Shown one piece after another: positions 59,324 to 64,000 of a DNA stretch of 64,000 nt (its first letter is position 1; every line of letters starts with the position of its first letter). The stretch spans positions 310,001 to 374,000 of the forward strand of contig NZ_QNUJ01000005.1 in the NCBI RefSeq assembly GCF_003574625.1, in the 5' to 3' direction. Source of the DNA: Shinella zoogloeoides. GTDB lineage: Bacteria > Pseudomonadota > Alphaproteobacteria > Rhizobiales > Rhizobiaceae. Made by a program: the position numbers and the translations under genes. The notes beneath the pieces are model-generated. The model saw nothing but the letters and a program-made list of their open reading frames with translations, searched no databases and was not told where the DNA came from.

Positions 59324-59860
59324 TCAGATCATGTGACGCAGGTGGTCGGCCGAGCCGCTGCCGAAGGTCACATGCGCCTTCACGCCGACATCCGGCTCGT
59401 CGTCCGGGTTGAGGTTCGCCTTGGCAATCTCCCAGCCGAATTTCAGCCTGCTGCCGGTCGAGGCCCAGATTTCGGCGTCCTCGATCTCCAGCGCCAGCAT
59501 GGTGAGCTGCGGGTCGTGCTTGCCGTGGTCGAACCAGGCTTCGATGACGGAACTCCAGTATTCGTCGATCTTTGCCGGGTCCTTGCGAACGGAAATACGG
59601 CCGGCGACGCAGGCGTGGTAATCGTGGTCCTTGCCGACCACGCAGAAATGCGCGCGGGCGCCGGGCGTGATCGCCTCGACGATCTCCGCATCCGTCTTGG
59701 TGAAGAACCAGATGGTCGCGGTCTGGCGGTCGAGCTGCGGCGCCATCGGCTGCATGTGCATGTGGCTGCCCTCGATGCCGAGCATGCCGGCATGGATCCG
59801 GTCGATCTCGTCGAAAAGCTGTTCCTTCGGGTGTTCGCGCGCCCGGGTGAGGTTGGACAT
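59324..59860 (-). CDS. pyridoxamine 5'-phosphate oxidase-like protein
   Basis: This 178-aa FMN-binding split-barrel protein (MLGIEGSHMHMQPMAPQLD, RQTATIWFFTKTDAEIVEAI, HDYHACVAGRISVRKDPAK) is of the general-stress-protein-26 group. It is probably a flavin-dependent oxidoreductase and not a vitamin B6 enzyme. ATG 59860 has GAGGAA upstream. It is convergent with the YmdB-type gene. Confidence 0.85.
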   Translation of the reverse strand: MSNLTRAREHPKEQLFDEIDRIHAGMLGIEGSHMHMQPMAPQLDRQTATIWFFTKTDAEIVEAITPGARAHFCVVGKDHDYHACVAGRISVRKDPAKIDEYWSSVIEAWFDHGKHDPQLTMLALEIEDAEIWASTGSRLKFGWEIAKANLNPDDEPDVGVKAHVTFGSGSADHLRHMI

Positions 59861-60000
59861 GGCTGTTCCTCGCATTCGTTGGGTTGATGCCCGGAGGAAC
59901 GTGGGGCGGCGGACAAGGTTCCGGCGGCGCATGATCGCACGGCTTGCCGAAGCGGCCGGCGCTGCCTATTCTCCGCGGCTCCAGAGGCCGGGATTTCTTC

Positions 60001-60495
60001 ATGCGTCTTCTTCTTTCCGCTTCCCTCCTGCTCGTTTCCTCCGCCATCGCGCTTGCCGACGGCGCGCCGATGCCGGGCGGGCCGGCAGCGGAATCCGGCC
60101 AGCCGCACGGGGTGGCCAGGCAGCCGGTGGAGAAGGCGCCGGCGCGGTCCTTCGGGGTTGCCGAGGAATTTTCCATGCCTTCGGGCAATATCGGCTGCGT
60201 CTACATTCCCGAGGGCGGCACGGACGTCTACCAGCCGGAGGACGGCGGGCCGGAGCTTTCCTGCGACCGGATCGAGCCGAAATATGTGCGCGCCATTCTC
60301 GGCCGCAGCGGCAAGGGCAGGGTGCTTTCCAATGTCGGTGACCAGGGCTGCTGCGGGGCGGAGACGATCCTCGACTATGGCGAGGTCTGGCGCGCCGGCC
60401 CCTTCACCTGCCATTCGGAGCGCACGGGGCTGACCTGCGAGCGCGAGGACGGCCATTCCTTCCTCCTCAGCCGCGCACGCTTAAAGGCCGACTGA
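60001..60495 (+). CDS. secreted cysteine-rich protein, DUF6636-like
   Basis: This 164-aa protein has a signal peptide (MRLLLSASLLLVSSAIALAD), a Pro/Gly-rich spacer, and FSMPSGNIGCVYIP, a motif of the DUF6636 family as I remember it. Cysteines at DQGCCG, FTCHS and LTCERED suggest disulfides. The function is unknown. The ribosome site is weak. Confidence 0.72.
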   Translation: MRLLLSASLLLVSSAIALADGAPMPGGPAAESGQPHGVARQPVEKAPARSFGVAEEFSMPSGNIGCVYIPEGGTDVYQPEDGGPELSCDRIEPKYVRAILGRSGKGRVLSNVGDQGCCGAETILDYGEVWRAGPFTCHSERTGLTCEREDGHSFLLSRARLKAD

Positions 60496-60663
60496 AATCC
60501 TCCTTCGCTTTGTTCGCCGGACTGCTGGACGCGCGGCGACAATGAAATTATAAGGCGGCATTCCAAAAATCGGGGCAGCAAGCCGGCGCGTCACCGCGGT
60601 CGTCCTGTCCCGCTCAAAGACCGGCGACCGAAACAAAGGGCGCCAAACCAAGACAGGGGTGCC

Positions 60664-61410
60664 ATGGCTGGCCATTCACAGTTCAAGAATATCATGCACC
60701 GCAAGGGTCGGCAGGACGCCGTGCGGTCGAAAATGTTCTCCAAGCTCGCCCGTGAAATCACGGTGGCGGCGAAGACGGGCATGGCCGATCCGGCGATGAA
60801 CCCGCGCCTGCGCCTGGCGATCCAGAACGCCAAGGCCCAGTCCATGCCGAAGGACAATATCGAACGCGCCATTAAGAAGGCCTCCGGCGGCGATGCGGAG
60901 AACTACGAGGAAGTCCGCTACGAGGGTTATGGCCCGGGCGGCGTCGCCGTCATCGTCGAGGCGCTGACCGACAATCGCAACCGCACGGCCTCCTCCGTCC
61001 GCTCGACCTTCTCCAAGGCCGGCGGCGCATTGGGCGAAACCGGCTCGGTCTCCTTCTCCTTCGACCGCGTGGGCGAGATCACCTACAAGCTTTCCGCCGG
61101 CAGCGCCGACGCCGTCATGGACGCCGCCATCGAGGCCGGCGCCGAGGACGTGACGACGGACGAGGACGGCCACTCGATCATCTGCGGCTTCGAGGATATC
61201 GGCGACGTTTCCAAGGCGCTGGAAGACACGCTCGGCGAGGCCGAGACCGTCAAGGCGATCTGGAAGGCGCAGAACACCGTGCCGGTCGACGAGGAAAAGG
61301 CGCAGTCGCTGATGAAGCTCATCGACACGCTGGAAGACGACGACGACGTGCAGAACGTCTATTCGAACTTCGAGGTCTCCGACGAGGTCCTGGCCAAGCT
61401 TTCGGCCTGA
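60664..61410 (+). CDS. yebC: YebC/PmpR family regulator
   Basis: This 248-aa protein of the TACO1 family starts [18 protein letters not shown], with [28 protein letters not shown] and the acidic third domain [15 protein letters not shown]. YebC proteins act as transcription factors or as translation factors that relieve ribosome stalling at proline runs. It lies immediately before ruvC in many proteobacteria; here an LLM gene on the other strand intervenes. Confidence 0.95.
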   Translation: MAGHSQFKNIMHRKGRQDAVRSKMFSKLAREITVAAKTGMADPAMNPRLRLAIQNAKAQSMPKDNIERAIKKASGGDAENYEEVRYEGYGPGGVAVIVEALTDNRNRTASSVRSTFSKAGGALGETGSVSFSFDRVGEITYKLSAGSADAVMDAAIEAGAEDVTTDEDGHSIICGFEDIGDVSKALEDTLGEAETVKAIWKAQNTVPVDEEKAQSLMKLIDTLEDDDDVQNVYSNFEVSDEVLAKLSA

Positions 61411-61427
61411 TCGGGGGAGCTGCGACG

Positions 61428-61589
61428 GCCCCTCATCCCGCTGCCGCGACCTTCTCCCCGCAAGCGGGGCGAAGGCGGCAGACGGGAATGGCTTCCTTCC
61501 CACCCGTCGTCGAGATGGGAAGACGCCGGTACAACGAAACTCCTTCTCCCCGCTTGCGGGGAGAAGGTCGCGGCAGCGGGATGAGGGGC
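61428..61589. repeat. RIME-like palindromic element, copy 3
   Basis: This is a 162-bp element whose outer 42 bp on each side (starting GCCCCTCATCCCGCTGCCGC) are perfect inverted copies. It shares its ends and CTTCTCCCCGCAAGCGGGG core with copies 1 and 2, and sits between convergent yebC and the LLM gene. Confidence 0.9.
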
Positions 61590-61595
61590 AATCCC

Positions 61596-62597
61596 TTACT
61601 CTGCCTCGGCCAGTTTCCTCTGCGCCCCTGCAAACAACCGCAGCGATTTCACCCGCGCCTCCATGTCGTGGACCGGCATGGAGACGATCAGCTCGTCCGC
61701 TTTGGTAAGGGCGAGGAAATCGGCGATCCGACGCTCGATCTTCTTCGGCCCGCCGACGACGGCATATTGCAGAGTATGCTCCACCATGATGCGCTCCTGC
61801 TCGTTCCAGAAACCGTCCATGCTGCCGACCGGCGGCGGGAAGGCACCGGGCGTGCCGCGGCGAAGGCGCACGAAGGATTGCTGCATGGAGGTGAAGAGGT
61901 AATCGGCCTCCGCATCCGTATCGGCCGCCGCGCCCATCACGCCCACCATGACATGGGGCTTGTCGAGATATTGCGACGGCTCGAAGCGCTCACGGTAGAT
62001 CTCCAGCGCCGTCAGCAGCATGTCCGGCGCGAAATGCGAGGCGAAGGCGAAGGGCAGGCCGAGCATGCCGGCCAGATGCGCCGAATAATGGCTGGAGCCG
62101 AGCAGCCAGACCGGCACGTTGCTGCCCGCGCCCGGCACGGCGACGACCTTCTGGTCCGGCGCGGGCGGTCCCATGAGCTGCATCAGCTCGATGACGTCCT
62201 GCGGGAAATTGTTGGCGGCGCTGTCGAGATTGCGGCGCAGCGCCTGCGCGGTGCGCATGTCCGTGCCCGGGGCGCGGCCGAGTCCGAGGTCGATGCGGTC
62301 CGGGAAGAGCGCGGCGAGCGTGCCGAACTGCTCGGCGATGACGAGCGGCGAATGGTTCGGCAGCATGATGCCGCCGGAACCGACGCGGATCGTCTCCGTG
62401 CCCGCCGCGACGTGCTGGATGACGAGGGAGGTGGCGGCGCTGGCGATGCCGCGCATGCCGTGGTGCTCGGCGAGCCAGAAGCGCTTGTAGCCGTGCGCCT
62501 CGGCCTCCTGCGCCAGACGGCGGGAATTTTCCAGCGACTGGGCGACGGTGCCGCCTTCGATGACCGGGGACAGGTCGAGGATGGAGAAGGGCACCAT
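61596..62597 (-). CDS. LLM-class flavin-dependent monooxygenase
   Basis: This 333-aa luciferase-like TIM-barrel enzyme has [47 protein letters not shown] and [10 protein letters not shown], typical of the single-component group. The substrate is unknown. ATG 62597 has GAGG upstream. It stands between yebC and ruvC on the opposite strand. Confidence 0.9.
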   Translation of the reverse strand: MVPFSILDLSPVIEGGTVAQSLENSRRLAQEAEAHGYKRFWLAEHHGMRGIASAATSLVIQHVAAGTETIRVGSGGIMLPNHSPLVIAEQFGTLAALFPDRIDLGLGRAPGTDMRTAQALRRNLDSAANNFPQDVIELMQLMGPPAPDQKVVAVPGAGSNVPVWLLGSSHYSAHLAGMLGLPFAFASHFAPDMLLTALEIYRERFEPSQYLDKPHVMVGVMGAAADTDAEADYLFTSMQQSFVRLRRGTPGAFPPPVGSMDGFWNEQERIMVEHTLQYAVVGGPKKIERRIADFLALTKADELIVSMPVHDMEARVKSLRLFAGAQRKLAEAE

Positions 62598-62757
62598 GGG
62601 AGCGGCCTCTTTGTAAGGGATTTTGATCGCTTCCCCATGTAGGTTCAGTTTTCTCGAATCCAAGCAAGGAATTTCCGGAATTCGCATAGCGATGGTTTGT
62701 TTTTGTTTTGTTCACATTTCGCTGGCAGGGTCCGTCTGACAGGATTAGGGTTGGACA

Positions 62758-63270
62758 ATGCAGGACACGATTCGCATCATCGGCATCGATCCGGGGCTTC
62801 GCCGCACCGGCTGGGGCATTATCGAGACGCTCGGCAACTCCCTGCGCTTCGTCGCTTCGGGTACCGTGACGTCGGATGGCGACATGGATCTCGCTTCGCG
62901 CCTCTGCCAGCTCCATGACGGCCTTGCCGAGGTCGTGCAGAGCTACCAGCCCGACGAGGCCGCCGTCGAGCAGACCTTCGTCAACAAGGACGCGACGGCA
63001 ACCCTGAAGCTCGGCCAGGCGCGCGGCATCGCCATGCTGGTGCCGGCGCGTGCGGGCCTGCGCGTCGCCGAATATGCGCCGAATGCCGTCAAGAAGGCTG
63101 TGATCGGCGTCGGCCATGGCGAGAAGCAGCAGATCCACATGATGCTGAAAGTGCTGATGCCGAAGGCCACTTTCGTGGGCAACGACGCCGCCGACGCGCT
63201 CGCCATCGCCATCTGCCACGCCCACAACCGCCAGGGCCTCTCCGGCCGCCTCGCCAAGCTCGTTGGTTGA
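62758..63270 (+). CDS. ruvC: Holliday junction endonuclease RuvC
   Basis: This 170-aa resolvase cuts Holliday junctions with RuvAB. Acidic residues of the active site appear in [14 protein letters not shown] (Asp11), [13 protein letters not shown] (Glu near 70) and [16 protein letters not shown] (the Asp pair near 143-146). ATG at 62758 is clear. It is followed by a vapBC module; the window ends at what looks like the ruvA start. Confidence 0.95.
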   Translation: MQDTIRIIGIDPGLRRTGWGIIETLGNSLRFVASGTVTSDGDMDLASRLCQLHDGLAEVVQSYQPDEAAVEQTFVNKDATATLKLGQARGIAMLVPARAGLRVAEYAPNAVKKAVIGVGHGEKQQIHMMLKVLMPKATFVGNDAADALAIAICHAHNRQGLSGRLAKLVG

Positions 63271-63276
63271 TTTGTT

Positions 63277-63304
63277 CTTGACTTGTTCCGGTTATGACGA
63301 TAAG
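63277..63304 (+). promoter_or_regulatory. promoter of vapBC
   Basis: CTTGAC (63277-63282), a perfect rhizobial -35, is followed by GATAAG (63299-63304) 16 nt later. It starts seven bases after the ruvC stop. Confidence 0.6.
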
Positions 63305-63324
63305 TAATACCGCAGAGGTATTAC
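63304..63324. promoter_or_regulatory. vapBC operator palindrome
   Basis: GTAATACC and GGTATTAC form a perfect 8-bp inverted repeat around GCAGA, overlapping the GAGG ribosome site and ending one base before the vapB ATG. It is typical for autoregulation by the VapBC complex. Confidence 0.6.
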
Positions 63325-63325
63325 C

Positions 63326-63586
63326 ATGCGTGTGACGGAAAAAGGTCAGGTGACGATCCCGAAGGATATCCGCGACCGGCTCGCCATCGAGCCCGGTTCG
63401 GAGGTGGATTTCGTTGTCTCGAACGACGGCGTGATGCTGGTGAAGGTCGGTGATGGCAAAGGCGATTTCAAGGATTTCGATGCCTGGGCGGCCAGCGTCA
63501 GGGGAACGTGGGATATCGACGGCATGACGCCCGACGAATATTTCGAATGGCTGCGGGGGCCGCGTGATGACCTCGACCGTCGTTGA
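63326..63586 (+). CDS. vapB: antitoxin, AbrB/SpoVT (VapB) family
   Basis: This 86-aa protein has a swapped-hairpin AbrB domain at the N-terminus (MRVTEKGQVTIPKDIRDRLA, IEPGSEVDFVV) and an acidic C-terminal tail (MTPDEYFEWLRGPRDD) that should wrap the toxin. It overlaps vapC by 20 bases. It neutralises VapC and represses its own operon with it. Confidence 0.88.
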   Translation: MRVTEKGQVTIPKDIRDRLAIEPGSEVDFVVSNDGVMLVKVGDGKGDFKDFDAWAASVRGTWDIDGMTPDEYFEWLRGPRDDLDRR

Positions 63587-63983
63587 TACCAATGTTCTGA
63601 TCGACATCCTCGGGCCGGACCGTCCGGAACGGGTCTGGTCACTTGCCGCCCTGAAACGATGCGTGGAAGAGGGGGAGTTGGTTCTCCATTCCGTTGTCTG
63701 GTCGGAGCTTGCGTCATCGCCGCTCAGCGAACTGGAGCTGAATCTGGCCTTCGGTTGGCTTCGCATGCGGCGGGAGCCGTTTTCCTATGAGGCGGCATTC
63801 GCTGCCGGCAAGGCGCACTATGCCTATCGCCGGGCAGGTGGGCTTCGGGAGCGTACGCTGCCGGACTTCCTTGTCGGGGCGCATGCTTGCGTGCGTTCCC
63901 ACCGGCTGCTCACCCGCGATGCCGCCCGCTACCGCACCTATTTCCCCGCGCTCGACATCATCTCCCCCGAAATCCATCCCTGA
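63567..63983 (+). CDS. vapC: toxin, PIN-domain ribonuclease (VapC family)
   Basis: This 138-aa PIN protein (from ATG 63567; GTG 63564 also possible) has Asp7 in VVDTNVLIDIL, Glu in VVWSELASS and Asp in LPDFLVGAHACV, the metal-binding set of VapC RNases that cut tRNA or rRNA. It is coupled to vapB. Confidence 0.87.
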   Translation: MTSTVVDTNVLIDILGPDRPERVWSLAALKRCVEEGELVLHSVVWSELASSPLSELELNLAFGWLRMRREPFSYEAAFAAGKAHYAYRRAGGLRERTLPDFLVGAHACVRSHRLLTRDAARYRTYFPALDIISPEIHP

Positions 63984-63994
63984 CGGACCCATCC

Positions 63995-64000
63995 ATGATC
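63995..64000 (+). CDS. ruvA: possible start of ruvA (6 bases visible)
   Basis: The last six bases, ATGATC, encode Met-Ile, as RuvA starts, and lie 11 bases after the vapC stop. Together with ruvC upstream this suggests ruvA; the rest is outside the window. Confidence 0.35.

Overview
The window is a GC-rich chromosomal segment of an alpha-proteobacterium, most likely Rhizobiaceae (Rhizobium/Agrobacterium/Ensifer/Shinella type). This is inferred from family content: homospermidine synthase, Omp10-like lipoprotein, GapR (DUF2312), RcdA (DUF1465), cysteine-free L31 and L36, a ROSE-type thermometer before an Hsp20 gene, rhizobial CTTGAC/CTATAT-like promoters and RIME-like intergenic palindromes. 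No tRNA, rRNA, insertion sequence, prophage or CRISPR array was seen. Most of the window is conserved core genome.

Layout. 1-2.6 kb: partial alpha/beta hydrolase, heat-regulated hsp20, threonine aldolase. 2.6-9.4 kb: gltB and gltD (glutamate synthase), with a perfect palindrome at the presumed gltB start of transcription. 9.6-21.2 kb: envelope genes (SGNH protein, MltB-like transglycosylase, galU, beta-barrel protein, kpsF-type isomerase, NfeD/SPFH pair, hemH, LysM-tailed 5'-nucleotidase, omp10). 21.3-32 kb: hss, the pepF-pabB-pabC cluster (pabC carries an in-frame palindromic element), an orphan sigma-54 response regulator, an M15-like secreted protein, gapR, DUF1244 and N-formylglutamate amidohydrolase. 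32-41.5 kb: DUF1036-pyk, TPR protein, rpmJ, DUF465-purE-purK, ArsR/TauE, thiE-like, Sel1 protein, suhB-like. 41.5-49.4 kb: a MotA/OmpA-like pair, ABC exporter, rpmE, rcdA, a probable small RNA with two perfect CtrA boxes, NUDIX, DUF1192-MFS and a 51-aa membrane peptide. 49.5-58.5 kb: central carbon genes tkt-gap, pgk and tal with a SorC-type regulator, a 24-aa micro-ORF transcript, DUF4164-zapA, 6S RNA and fau. 58.5-64 kb: ymdB-type phosphodiesterase, PNPOx-like protein, secreted protein, yebC, LLM monooxygenase, ruvC, then a vapBC module directly before what looks like the start of ruvA.

How the genes fit together. tkt, gap, pgk, pyk and tal cover lower glycolysis and the pentose phosphate pathway. 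gltBD assimilates ammonium. purEK, pabBC, fau and thiE serve purine, folate and thiamine supply. galU and kpsF provide UDP-glucose and a Kdo precursor for surface polysaccharides. zapA, rcdA, gapR and the CtrA boxes link the segment to division and cell-cycle control. The features most worth following up are the palindromic element read through in pabC, the rcdA/CtrA-box/small-RNA locus, the vapBC module apparently inside ruvCAB, the micro-ORF transcript after pgk, and the palindrome at the gltB promoter.
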